Assembly: GCF_036884655.1 (NCBI RefSeq)
Contig: NC_088355.1
Location: 21,888,001-21,952,000, forward strand
DNA from: Musa acuminata AAA Group
Lineage: Eukaryota; Streptophyta; Magnoliopsida; Zingiberales; Musaceae
Length of the DNA stretch: 64,000 nt
Direction: 5' to 3'
In this document: piece after piece, positions 21,175 to 32,951 of the stretch
Numbering within the stretch: position 1 is the stretch's first letter
How the letters are laid out: each line of letters opens with the position of its first letter
Program-made: the position numbers and the translations under genes
Notes under the pieces: generated by a model
The model's database searches: none
What the model was told of the DNA's origin: nothing
What the model saw: only the letters and a program-made list of their open reading frames with translations

Positions 21175-22620
21175 AAGAAAAGAAGAAGAAGAGGGAAAAG
21201 AAGAGAGGAGGAAGAAGAGAGGAAGAAGAGGGAGAAGAGAAGAAGAAGAAGAAGAGGAGGTGGCTGCAGCGAGGGCTGCAGCGAGGAGCTGTGGGGCGTG
21301 GGGAGAAGAAGAGAGGAAGAAGAGGGAGAAGAGAAGAAGAAGAAGAAGAAGAAGAAGAAGAAGAGAGGAGGATAGCTGCGGCAAGGCTGCAGCGAGGAGG
21401 TGTGTGGCTTTGGGGAGGAAAAGGGTAGAGGAGAAGAAGAGAAGGAGAAGAAGAGGGAAAAGAGAGGCAGCTGCAGCAGCCAGGGCTGCAGCACCTCTGT
21501 TTCCCGCAGGTGGAAACAGAGGAGAGGATGTGTGGGGCGTTGAGGATGAAAAGGGAAGAAGAAGAAGAAGAAGAAGAAGAAGAAGAAGAAGAAGAAGAAG
21601 AAGAAGAAGAAGAAGAAGAAGATAGCTGCGGCAAGGCTGCAGCGAGGAGATGTGTGGCCTTGGGGAGGAAAAGGGAAGAGGGGAAGAGGAGAAGAAGAAG
21701 AAGAGGAAGAGAAAGAGGTGTGATACCTCTGTTTCCTGCAGAGGAAACAGAGGAGAGGGTGTGTGTGACGCCGGGGAAGAAGGGGCTGCAGCTGCGGCGA
21801 TGGCAGCTGCAGCTGGAAGAGAAGAAGAAGAGGAAGATGAGCAGGGGAGGAGGGAGAGGTTGCGGCCGTGGCTGCGGCCGCGACTGCAGCAGTTGCAGCG
21901 GGGAGAGAAGAAGAAGAAAGGAAGGAGAAGGAAGAGGAGAAGGGAAAGGAGTAGCTGCGGCTGCGGTTGTGGCAGCTGCAGCTATGGCAGGGAAAGAGAA
22001 AAAGGAAAGGAAGAAGAGAGAAAGGGAAGGAGAGGAAGAAGAGAGGAAGAGGAGAAGGGGCTGCGGCTGCGGCGATGGCAGCTGCAGCTGTGGCAGGGAA
22101 AGAGAAAAAGGAAAGGAAGAAGAAGAGAAAGGGAAGGAGAGGAAGAAGAGAGGAAGAGGAGAAGGGGCTGCGGCTGCGGTGATGGCAGCTGCAGCTGTGG
22201 CTGGGGAAAGAAGAGAAGGAAAGGAAGAAGAAGAGAAAGGGAAGGAGAGGAAGAAGAGAGGAAGAGGAGAAGGGGTGGCAGCTGCGGCAGTGGCAGCTGC
22301 AGTTGGAAGAGAAGTAGGAGAGGAAATAGAGTAGCAGAGGAAGAAGAGGCTGCGGTTGTGGTGGCTGCGGCCATGGCTGCGACTGCGACTGCGGCAGTTG
22401 CAGCTGGGAAAGAAAGGAAAGGAAAGGGGGAAAAAGGGGCTGCCGACGGGATTGCGACCGCAGCGGCAGCGACTGCGTATGCAGCAGTTATGTCTGCGAG
22501 AGAAGGGAGGAAGGAAGGTAGTGCGGTGGAAGGGGCTGCGATTGTAGCAGCGGCAACGGCGGCGGCTGTGGCAGCTGCGTTTGGGAAAGAAAAAGAAGGA
22601 ATGAGAGTAAGAGAGAGCAG
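21175..22620 (+). repeat. Purine-rich (GAA/GGA) and GCTGCAGCTGCGG low-complexity block
   Basis: GAAGAAGAGGAGAAG runs alternate with GGCAGCTGCAGCTG segments. The largest pure (GAA)n is about 22 units at 21556-21621. Long open frames on both strands (up to 528 codons on the minus strand) follow from the trinucleotide composition and are not genes. The inserted E-side flanks lack this block, and the related solo LTR (2194-4785) has only a short TTC run here. Confidence 0.92.
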
Positions 22621-23894
22621 GTGACTGTGCCTCGATGTTCGACACGTGGTGTAGTTACGAAGAAAGGAAGAAAACGGGAGCACAAAACGAAACAGAGAGA
22701 GGACACGGAGGAAAAGTAGAAGGATTTGGGCTGGCACCTTCCTTGGATCTTCGGATCGAAATCATTGAAAGGCAAGTTTCCCGCTTGTTTCAATCCTTTA
22801 TATTGCAAGTTCCCTGATCGTTTCTCCTATAATTGCTTTGATATTCCTTATTGCAAGTTTCCCACTTGTTTCGATCCTTTCTATTGCAAGTATCCTGATC
22901 TTCCTCACTGCCATTTTTATCTCTACATTTGCTTTGATTATGAGGAACTTTGAATTGTACTAGCCTTGCATTTGTTATATCTCCTGTTTACATGTAACGA
23001 TTCGAATCTGTTCAACTTTTGAGATTCTGATCTTTTGATATCGAGCTGCCTATAAGTCTTTGTTGGAAACTCTGATTTGTTCAAAACTGATTTCATTGGA
23101 AACTAGACTCGTAGACCTTTCTTTGATATATGGATTGAAAGATTTGGAATCCAAACACTTGCCCAGTTATCTGTTAAATCTGACATTATGAATTCTGCCA
23201 ACAGAGATTTTGTTCTACGACACTTGCTTACCAAATTATTTGTAACTCTCTCTGTTGGACAGTTCAATTCATATGAAGCCTGTCTTATCTGAAAGTATTA
23301 TCCAATGATTATTTCTGAGTAAATTGGAGCACGATTGATAGTTTGAATCATTTGTTCAATGTGCCTCTTGTATTCTGCCAGAAATCGAGCTTTGGTCGAT
23401 TTCTCATATTCTGGTTTCATTCCTTTGGAAGTTGATATCCTTTAGCTTTCTTATTCAATTGTGCTTTATATTACTGCTTTGAGTTCTTGTATGCTCTTGT
23501 CCTTAAAATTATTGCATTTTTGAAAACTGTTGTGTAACGTTTATGCTATATCGTATTGACTCATATAGGCACATGTATATCCTATTGTTCCGCATTTGCT
23601 TTCGATATGTGCCTATTCCAGTTTCAATCCTTTGGACATTGAATTCATCAAATCTTCTTATTGAATTGAGTTATTTGTGATTGCTTGGATTCCATATGTG
23701 CCCTTGCTTTCAATTCCCTTCAAATCTGAATATACTTGTGAAAGATTATTGCTTACTTCGGATTGACTCGTAAAGGCACATGTACGTTTGTTGTTCCGCG
23801 TGTGCTTCCGATATATGCTACTTATTGTTGAAACTATCCTTTTGTACTCTGGTGTGTGGGATTGTCTGGACCTTTGCCAGAAATGGTAAAAGGT

Positions 23895-24045
23895 ATGCGC
23901 TGATTTGCCCGCTTTGTGGGGTCCCGCTTTGTGGGATATTCTGGTATGCGCTATTTGCCCGCTTTGTGGGGTCCCGCTTTGTGGGATATTCTGATATGCG
24001 CTTATTTGCCCGCTTTGTGGGGTCCCGTTATGTGGGATATTGTAG
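23895..24045 (+). repeat. Three-unit ~56-bp repeat in G LTR
   Basis: Three successive copies contain GCCCGCTTTGTGGGGTCCCG followed by a GTGGGATATT stretch. The same block is at 29653-29803 in the 3' LTR, and a shorter inverted form is at about 3300-3390 in the solo LTR. Confidence 0.85.
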
Positions 24046-24224
24046 ACTTTTGTCAGGTGGTCATTCAGAAATGGATGAATCACATTCTGACTGAGATCCC
24101 ACTACACCTTCTGTATGTTTGATATGATATCCAGAGCTTTGGTTATGTGTTTCTGTACATGCTTTGGATAAGATTGATATGTTTGCAACGTCAAAGACGA
24201 CGTTTGAGCTTCTGTATGATATTT

Positions 24225-24425
24225 GTTTTCGATATGCTCTGAAATGCTTCATTCACTGATGATATGCTTCGAAATGTTCCATATGTCGTTGATATGCTCC
24301 GGAACATTTCATATGCCATTGATATGCTCCAATTACTCTGTGCTCCATTTGCTATGAACTGATATGTTCTGAAATGTCCTATCTGCCATTGATATGTTCC
24401 AATTACTCTATGCCCCATTCGTTAT
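24225..24425 (+). repeat. 30-bp minisatellite in G LTR (short form)
   Basis: About six degenerate units of GATATGCTCCGAAATGCTTC-ATATGCCATT. The array ends roughly 180 bases before the TATA-like box. The same repeat reaches about 30 units at 51560-52465 and 62525-63505. Confidence 0.88.
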
Positions 24426-24600
24426 GGATCAATTATGTTTTGAATGACATGATACGTATGATTTGGTATCTATTGAGATGGTATCCTTGAGAATTCTTGT
24501 ATTCTACCTTGCATTATGATACCTTACTCGTTTGAAACCGTTCCTTTTGTTCTGAATATGCTTTGTCACTTGCTGAGCCGTTTTTGGCTCACTCCGTTGT

Positions 24601-24609
24601 TATATAAAT
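24601..24609 (+). promoter_or_regulatory. Putative TATA box of the G 5' LTR
   Basis: TATATAAAT at the same LTR position as TATATAAAA at 52665 and 63718 in related LTRs. It follows the conserved TTGCTGAGC stretch. Transcription would start a short way downstream, leaving about 0.47 kb of R/U5; the start is inferred. Confidence 0.6.
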
Positions 24610-25105
24610 CTTTCAGGTCAACTTGTCACTCTTCGAGATGTTTGATTTGGGCTGAGGCAGTGGATAGCTATTCAGAATAATGGGCAAGTCTGGTTGGTTA
24701 TTACGATATTGTTGTATAAGTATGTCTTGTATGTAATGAAATGTTGTCGATGAACCGAAATGGATATACTGTGTCAAAGTGTTAGGAGATCTCTCTTATT
24801 TGGAATTTCAGAATGTTAAGCCTAATTTATGGTGATATGAACTTGTGGTGAATAGTTGGAGTTCTGATTGTATAATTTATTTAGCTTGTGGATTTATAAA
24901 TGTTGTTCATGTTTGTCAAGTTGGCTTGGGTTGCCATAAATGTGAATTATCGAGTGATGTGATATATGATTATAAACTGCACAGGTTTTATGGATGTGAA
25001 TATGAATATAATGTTTTCAGTGTCCTCAAACGTTAGTTTGGATCCTGGATTGGTCTGTGACGAAAATTTTAAAAATCATGGATATTTTGAGGGGCGTGAC
25101 AGAGG

Positions 25106-25117
25106 TGGTATCAGAGC
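25106..25117 (+). other. Primer-binding site of element G
   Basis: TGGTATCAGAGC four bases after the LTR end at 25101, complementary to initiator Met-tRNA. Confidence 0.93.
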
Positions 25118-26730
25118 ATTGTTTGAGGATTACTGAAATATTTGATATGTTGACGTGCAAAATATATTGAGGTCTAATGAACTATAGTGATTGGTGGAAA
25201 TTTTCTTTGATGTATTTTAGGAATCTGGGATGATGAGGACATTTGGTCCTCCTATTTCATTGTTTCTGATTAATTAAGGGGAATGAAAGGATTGATTGGG
25301 GATATTGAATCAGAGTGGCGCAACGGAAGCATGGTGGACCTAATTTCATTGGTGGTAGAAAAATGAATGATGCAAACAGAGAAGATATTTGATGTACAAA
25401 ATTGTTTTGATGATCAAAAGATTTCTTTTGCCACCTTATATTGGAAGTAGAGGCTGATTATTATTGGCAACAATGAAAAGAATTTTTGGAGATCAGTGAC
25501 AAGAATGATAAGGACAAGTTTACCAATAAGAATATGATTGGAAATGAATCAGAAAGTAATGACAAGAGGGTCAAGACATTTGGATTTGAAAAGGAAAGTC
25601 ACCACCAAATACTTAATCATGTGTGAATTACAAGTTAAATTATGAAACAAGTTTGTGTTTTCGGGTGATTGGAGTCTATTTTGCTTGTAGAAAGTTGGAT
25701 CATAAAATAAAAGTTTGCCCTTTGAACAAGAAGAAAGAGTCACTGCCTCCTAAATCATCAGCCCATGTAAGAGTGTATGCTATCACTAAATATGATTCTG
25801 AAACTTCTGAATTAGTGGTCAAAGGTATTATGCATGTTTATGAAAGAATGCAAATATTTGTTTGACCATGGGTCCCATCTATGATTTGATTCGGAATATT
25901 CTGCCTATCACTTGGGTATTCAACCTAGACCACTACATTATGTGCTATATGTAAATACGATCATTGGAGATTCTTTGATAACGAACTTGAATCTGGTCCT
26001 CTTGTCTGATTTTTGTTGGAGAACTTGAACTTTTGCTGATTTAGTTCTCCTAGAGATTTGGAGTTATGATATTATACTTGGTATGGATTGGCCATCTTCT
26101 TATCATACCAGTATGGATTGATATATAACAAATGATCACTTTTTGTATATTTGATCAGTCGATCTTTTACTTTGAGAGTATGGGACATTATTTATCTCCT
26201 TGCCTAATGTATCCCAGGATGACTTGTTTGGATTACCTCCAAATGTGATTTTGCTTTTGATTTGGTCCTTGGGACAATCCTAAAATCTAAGCCTCTCTAC
26301 AGAAAGATATCATTTGAGTAAGTGGAATTGGAAAAGCAACTACAAGGATTGTTAAATTAGGATTTTATTTGGCTTAATATTTCATCATGGGGTGCTCCGG
26401 TGTTAGTTAAAAGAAATGTATGGAACATTGAGGCTTTGTAATGATTATAGATAGTTGAATTAGGTGACCATCAAAAAACGAGTATTTTCTAAAGTGACCA
26501 CTTGTTTGATTAACTGCAGGGTGCACAGGTATTTTAAAAGATTGTTTGAAGGTCGGGTTACCATCTATTGAGGATCAAGGAGGAGAATATTTCGGTCACT
26601 CTTCGATAATTATGTAATTGTATTGTATTGATGAAACTATTTAAGAGTAGGAGGAGGAAATAAAGATATAATAATCCTCATCTTTTCATCGATTGAGCTA
26701 TGATCAATTTAGAGGACTAAATTTTCTTTT
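25118..26730 (+). pseudogene. Degenerate gag-protease-RT remnant of element G
   Basis: A damaged zinc knuckle (ACRKLDHKIKVC) is in the 25623-25865 frame. A gypsy protease tail (LVLLEIWSYDIILGMDWPSS) is at about 26040-26105. A reverse-transcriptase start (SSWGAPVLV at about 26388, and a stretch aligning with the family KIDLRSGYH motif at about 26535) is broken by stops. Nothing of the RT catalytic core, RNase H or integrase follows before the polypurine tract. Most of the gag is unrecognisable. It cannot encode any working protein. Confidence 0.85.
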
Positions 26731-26743
26731 AAGGGGGGGAGAG
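26731..26743 (+). other. Polypurine tract of element G
   Basis: AAGGGGGGGAGAG immediately before the 3' LTR. It is intact although the coding interior is not, consistent with selection for replication signals only. Confidence 0.92.
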
Positions 26744-29700
26744 TGTAATATCCCTCGCTTTTAAAAATTATTAATAAAGATTTATATGTAAATTGGAGGA
26801 CCTATATGTAAATATAGAAATTACAAGGACTAAACTGCTAAGTTGCAAAAAAAGAAAAAAAAAGGGAAAACCGAAAATTCGGTATTATCCCACCGCCTCC
26901 CACGCACTCTGTTTCTTCCAGAAACAGAGAGGAGCGGTGGGGCATGAGGAGTGAAGAAAAGAAGAAGAAGAGGGAAAAGAAGAGAGGAGGAAGAAGAGAG
27001 GAAGAAGAGGGAGAAGAGAAGAAGAAGAAGAAGAGGAGGTGGCTGCAGCGAGGGCTGCAGCGAGGAGCTGTGGGGCGTGGGGAGAAGAAGAGAGGAAGAA
27101 GAGGGAGAAGAGAAGAAGAAGAAGAAGAAGAAGAAGAAGAAGAAGAGAGGAGGATAGCTGCGGCAAGGCTGCAGCGAGGAGGTGTGTGGCTTTGGGGAGG
27201 AAAAGGGTAGAGGAGAAGAAGAGAAGGAGAAGAAGAGGGAAAAGAGAGGCAGCTGCAGCAGCCAGGGCTGCAGCACCTCTGTTTCCCGCAGGTGGAAACA
27301 GAGGAGAGGATGTGTGGGGCGTTGAGGATGAAAAGGGAAGAAGAAGAAGAAGAAGAAGAAGAAGAAGAAGAAGAAGAAGATAGCTGCGGCAAGGCTGCAG
27401 CGAGGAGATGTGTGGCCTTGGGGAGGAAAAGGGAAGAGGGGAAGAGGAGAAGAAGAAGAAGAGGAAGAGAAAGAGGTGTGATACCTCTGTTTCCTGCAGA
27501 GGAAACAGAGGAGAGGGTGTGTGTGACGCCGGGGAAGAAGGGGCTGCAGCTGCGGCGATGGCAGCTGCAGCTGGAAGAGAAGAAGAAGAGGAAGATGAGC
27601 AGGGGAGGAGGGAGAGGTTGCGGCCGTGGCTGCGGCCGCGACTGCAGCAGTTGCAGCGGGGAGAGAAGAAGAAGAAAGGAAGGAGAAGGAAGAGGAGAAG
27701 GGAAAGGAGTAGCAGCGGCTGCGGTTGTGGCAGCTGCAGCTATGGCAGGGAAAGAGAAAAAGGAAAGGAAGAAGAGAGAAAGGGAAGGAGAGGAAGAAGA
27801 GAGGAAGAGGAGAAGGGGCTGCGGCTGCGGCGATGGCAGCTGCAGCTGTGGCAGGGAAAGAGAAAAAGGAAAGGAAGAAGAAGAGAAAGGGAAGGAGAGG
27901 AAGAAGAGAGGAAGAGGAGAAGGGGCTGCGGCTGCGGTGATGGCAGCTGCAGCTGTGGCTGGGGAAAGAAGAGAAGGAAAGGAAGAAGAAGAGAAAGGGA
28001 AGGAGAGGAAGAAGAGAGGAAGAGGAGAAGGGGTGGCAGCTGCGGCAGTGGCAGCTGCAGTTGGAAGAGAAGTAGGAGAGGAAATAGAGTAGCAGAGGAA
28101 GAAGAGGCTGCGGTTGTGGTGGCTGCGGCCATGGCTGCGACTGCGACTGCGGCAGTTGCAGCTGGGAAAGAAAGGAAAGGAAAGGGGGAAAAAGGGGCTG
28201 CGGACGGGATTGCGGCCGCAGCGGCAGCGACTGCGTATGCAGCAGTTATGTCTGCGAGAGAAGGGAGGAAGGAAGGTAGTGCGGTGGAAGGGGCTGCGAT
28301 TGTAGCAGCGGCAACGGCGGCGGCTGTGGCAGCTGCGTTTGGGAAAGAAAAAGAAGGAATGAGAGTAAGAGAGAGCAGGTGACTGTGCCTCGATGTTCGA
28401 CACGTGGTGTAGTTACGAAGAAAGGAAGAAAACGGGAGCACAAAACGAAACAGAGAGAGGACACGGAGGAAAAGTAGAAGGATTTGGGCTGGCACCTTCC
28501 TTGGATCTTCGGATCGAAATCATTGAAAGGCAAGTTTCCCGCTTGTTTCAATCCTTTATATTGCAAGTTCCCTGATCGTTTCTCCTATAATTGCTTTGAT
28601 ATTCCTTATTGCAAGTTTCCCACTTGTTTCGATCCTTTCTATTGCAAGTATCCTGATCTTCCTCACTGCCATTTTTATCTCTACATTTGCTTTGATTATG
28701 AGGAACTTTGAATTGTACTAGCCTTGCATTTGTTATATCTCCTGTTTACATGTAACGATTCGAATCTGTTCAACTTTTGAGATTCTGATCTTTTGATATC
28801 GAGCTGCCTATAAGTCTTTGTTGGAAACTCTGATTTGTTCAAAACTGATTTCATTGGAAACTAGACTCGTAGACCTTTCTTTGATATATGGATTGAAAGA
28901 TTTGGAATCCAAACACTTGCCCAGTTATCTGTTGAATCTGACATTATGAATTCTGCCAACAGAGATTTTGTTCTACGACACTTGCTTACCAAATTATTTG
29001 TAACTCTCTTTGTTGGACAGTTCAATTCATATGAAGCCTGTCTTATCTGAAAGTATTATCCAATGATTATTTCTGAGTAAATTGGAGCACGATTGATAGT
29101 TTGAATCATTTGTTCAATGTGCCTCTTGTATTCTGCCAGAAATCGAGCTTTGGTCGATTTCTCATATTCTGGTTTCATTCCTTTGGAAGTTGATATCCTT
29201 TAGCTTTCTTATTCAATTGTGCTTTATATTACTGCTTTGAGTTCTTGTATGCTCTTGTCCTTAAAATTATTGCATTTTTGAAAACTGTTGTGTAACGTTT
29301 ATGCTATATCGTATTGACTCATATAGGCACATGTATATCCTATTGTTCCGCATTTGCTTTCGATATGTGCCTATTCCAGTTTCAATCCTTTGGACATTGA
29401 ATTCATCAAATCTTCTTATTGAATTGAGTTATTTGTGATTGCTTGGATTCCATATGTGCCCTTGCTTTCAATTCCCTTCAAATCTGAATATACTTGTGAA
29501 AGATTATTGCTTACTTCGGATTGACTCGTAAAGGCACATGTACGTTTGTTGTTCCGCGTGTGCTTCCGATATATGCTACTTATTGTTGAAACTATCCTTT
29601 TGTACTCTGGTGTGTGGGATTGTCTGGACCTTTGCCAGAAATGGTAAAAGGTATGCGCTGATTTGCCCGCTTTGTGGGGTCCCGCTTTGTGGGATATTCT

Positions 29701-30859
29701 GGTATGCGCTATTTGCCCGCTTTGTGGGGTCCCGCTTTGTGGGATATTCTGATATGCGCTTATTTGCCCGCTTTGTGGGGTCCCGTTATGTGGGATATTG
29801 TAGACTTTTGTCAGGTGGTCATTCAGAAATGGATGAATCACATTCTGACTGAGATCCCACTACACCTTCTGTATGTTTGATATGATATCCAGAGCTTTGG
29901 TTATGTGTTTCTGTACATGCTTTGGATAAGATTGATATGTTTGCAACGTCAAAGACGACGTTTGAGCTTCTGTATGATATTTGTTTTCGATATGCTCTGA
30001 AATGCTTCATTCACTGATGATATGCTTCGAAATGTTCCATATGCCGTTGATATGCTCCGGAACATTTCATATGCCATTGATATGCTCCAATTACTCTGTG
30101 CTCCATTTGCTATGAACTGATATGTTCTGAAATGTCCTATCTGCCATTGATATGTTCCAATTACTCTATGCCCCATTCGTTATGGATCAATTATGTTTTG
30201 AATGACATGATACGTATGATTTGGTATCTATTGAGATGGTATCCTTGAGAATTCTTGTATTCTACCTTGCATTATGATACCTTACTCGTTTGAAACCGTT
30301 CCTTTTGTTCTGAATATGCTTTGTCACTTGCTGAGCCGTTTTTGGCTCACTCCGTTGTTATATAAATCTTTCAGGTCAGCTTGTCACTCTTCGAGATGTT
30401 TGATTTGGGCTGAGGCAGTGGATAGCTATTCAGAATAATGGGCAAGTCTGGTTGGTTATTACGATATTGTTGTATAAGTATGTCTTGTATGTAATGAAAT
30501 GTTGTCGATGAACCGAAATGGATATACTGTGTCAAAGTGTTAGGAGATCTCTCTTATTTGGAATTTCAGAATGTTAAGCCTAATTTATGGTGATATGAAC
30601 TTGTGGTGAATAGTTGGAGTTCTGATTGTATAATTTATTTAGCTTGTGGATTTATAAATGTTGTTCATGTTTGTCAAGTTGGCTTGGGTTGCCATAAATG
30701 TGAATTATCGAGTGATGTGATATATGATTATAAACTGCACAGGTTTTATGGATGTGAATATGAATATAATGTTTTCAGTGTCCTCAAACGTTAGTTTGGA
30801 TCCTGGATTGGTCTGTGACGAAAATTTTAAAAATCATGGATATTTTGAGGGGCGTGACA
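26744..30859 (+). repeat. 3' LTR of element G (4.1 kb)
   Basis: 4,116 bp, TGTAATATCCC to GGCGTGACA. The 21-bp length difference from the 5' LTR equals one GAA tract shorter by eight units (27340-27380) and another longer by one unit (27117-27145). The purine block is 26954-28378, the minisatellite about 29983-30183, and the TATA-like box about 30359. Confidence 0.96.
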
Positions 30860-30864
30860 GAAGT

Positions 30865-31679
30865 CCATGGAGATGTCAGTCCACACCGAGTCCAGTATAG
30901 GTAGTGGTTGTAGTTTCCCTGGATTTGCCACAGTTTCACCCTTGTGCTGTTGACATACATCACATTGTGCCACATATTCAGTAATAATTTTTTTCATCCC
31001 TCTCCAATAAAAATTTTGCTTCACTCTTTTGTAGGTTCTTAGGAATCCAGAGTGCCCTGCAGAAGGTATGGAGTGCATTTTCATGCAGGATGATTGTGAT
31101 ACAAGGGGAGTCAGGTATAAGCATAATACGACCTTTGTAGCGTAGATCCCTCGAATCCCAAGTGTAGTGGGCTATTGCACTTGGATCCTCCTCCAATTTT
31201 TTTATAATGTTGCTGATCTCTGGATCCTTCTTCCATTCTTCCCTAATGTCCACGAGGAGACTAGTGGTAGGAAGGGAGATGGCTGAAACCTTAGCTTGCT
31301 CAGGTAGCCGTGAGAGTGCATCTGCAACAACATTTTCTTTTCCCTTTTTGTAAATAATTTCATAATCAAATCCAAGAAGTTTGGTTACCCATTTTTGTTG
31401 CTCAGGGGATGATATCTTCTACTCCAAAAAATACTTGAGGCTTCTATGGTCGGTTTTAATTTGAAATCACTGGCCGATCAGGTAGGGTCTCCACCTCATT
31501 ACTGCGTGTACAATGGCGAGCATCTCCTTATCATACACTGACATGTTTTGATGGAAGGGAGATAATGCATTGCTAGTGTATGCGAGTGGTCGACCATCTT
31601 GCATAAGAACGGCTCCAATTCCGACTCCAGATGCGTCGATCTCAATGATGAAGGGTCGGCTGATATCTGGTAGCACTAG
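30865..31679 (-). pseudogene. RNase H and N-terminal integrase of element E
   Basis: 31467-31679 encodes the RNase H start (FIIEIDASGVGIGAVLMQDG and AYTSNALSPFHQNMSVYDKE). 30978-31253 and, after a frameshift, 30865-31084 encode the integrase H2C2 zinc module (HSGFLRTYKRVKQNFYWRGM, then CDVCQQHK) and the first core Asp (WTDISMDF). The frame is then cut by element G and picks up at 20964. Upstream it is cut by element C at 31680. Confidence 0.9.
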
Positions 31680-32951
31680 TGTTAGGATCGGAGCGGCACT
31701 AAGAGGGGGGTGAATTAGTGCAGCGGATTAAAACGTCGGTTTTAGAAAATCTTTCGTACGATAAAAATAATGTTTCGTATGAAATCGTCTTAATTGCGTT
31801 GAAAGCATACGTAATAAGATGAGGGCAGTGAACTTAGCAAAGTAAAGGTTTGCAGAAAGATAAATGTAGTAATGAAATGGAAACCAGAGATCACGCCGAT
31901 TTTAGAGTGGTTCGGTCAAATGACCTACTCCACTTGCGAGGCCCCTCTTCGATGAGGCTCCGACCTTCCACTAGCAACTCTCTTGAAATGGAAGGGCAAC
32001 TACCCCTCTTACAACTCTTTACAACGGTTCACTCTCTTACATATTTTCGAGAAGGAATGAGGTGAACACTAGCAAATTGAAAACTAGACTTTTAGACTTT
32101 CTAAGACATTTTCTAAGAGCTTTCTCTCAATCAATTGCTACTCAAAAGTTGTAATCTCAGCTAAGATTTGAGGGGTATTTATAGGCCTCAAGAGGATTCA
32201 AATTTGGGCTCCAAATTTGAATTCTCGTGGAGTTCCCAATGCTGGCGGTGCCACCGCCTGCTACTGTCAGACATTGACAGTGCTGGACGGTGCCATCGCC
32301 CAGCCCAAGCGGTGCTATCGCCCAGCTCTCGGGCACTAGGCGGTGCCACCGCCCAGCCCAAGCGGTGCCACTGCCCGGCTCTCGGGTGCTGGGCGGTGCA
32401 ACCGCCCAGTCTTGTAGTGCCACCGCCAAACTCTTTGGTTGACTTGGTTTGGCTTTAAACTTAGCCCAAACCAAGTCTAATTTTGGGCCTAGTTGGCCCT
32501 TAACTAGGATATAGGATTGTCTCTTAATCCTAATCCTAATTACAAGTTAACTACATAACAAAACACATCCTAAGCAATTTTTAACTACGAGCATCGAGTC
32601 TTGATCCGACGAGCTTTCCGACGAACTTCTTCCGACGGACACCCAGCAAGCTCCTGAACTTTGTGATGACTTTAATGAGTAGCTGAGCCTTCTCGGTGAT
32701 CTCCGTGAACCTCCGACGATCTCTTCGGCAAACTTTTGAAAATTTCGACAGGTTCCCGATTTTTTCTTGGTTGGTTCCAATAGCATCTCCGACGATTCTT
32801 CGGACTCTTAAACGTCCATCGAACTTAACTCCGGTATCCTTGCTTTGTATTTTTTGGTTATCATAGTTAATCCTACATACTTAACTCAATAATATGGATT
32901 AGATCAAATAACCCATCAATTAATTTTATCATCAAAATCCGAGATTCAACA
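31680..32951 (-). repeat. 3' LTR of element C
   Basis: 1,272 bp. A TATA-like CTATAAATA (plus-strand TATTTATAG at 32176-32184) lies beside the palindromic GGCGGTGCCACCGCC section (32240-32430). Confidence 0.94.

Larger units (their letters stand above)
20965..25101 (+). repeat. 5' LTR of element G (4.1 kb)
   Basis: TGTAATATCCC to GGGGCGTGACA. From 5' to 3': a 1.4-kb purine-rich block (21175-22620), an AT-rich middle, three copies of a GTCCCGCTTTGTGGGATATT repeat (about 23900-24045), a short 30-bp minisatellite (24225-24425), a TATA-like box (24601) and about 0.5 kb to the end. Confidence 0.96.
20965..30859 (+). mobile_element. Element G: giant-LTR Ty3/gypsy derivative, nearly identical LTRs, dead interior
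   Basis: 9,895 bp flanked by GAAGT (20960-20964 and 30860-30864), inserted in the integrase of E. LTRs are 4,137 and 4,116 bp; the 1,642-bp interior holds only broken gag, protease and reverse-transcriptase traces. By eye about seven substitutions plus two GAA-length changes separate the LTRs, so it is young. It resembles the LARD type of non-autonomous element. Its movement must have used proteins from another element. Confidence 0.95.

Noticed and set aside
21059..22645. 528-codon open frame on the minus strand and several 250-324 codon frames on the plus strand, repeated at 26838-28403
   Set aside because: They are Ser/Leu/Phe-rich or Glu/Arg-rich products of GAA and GCTGCA repeats in an LTR, open on both strands at once and differing by repeat length; no domain or conserved start is seen.
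23780..24094. 104-codon Cys-rich frame in G's LTR, repeated at 29538-29852
   Set aside because: It spans the three-unit 56-bp repeat and is disrupted in the related solo LTR, so it is not conserved as protein.
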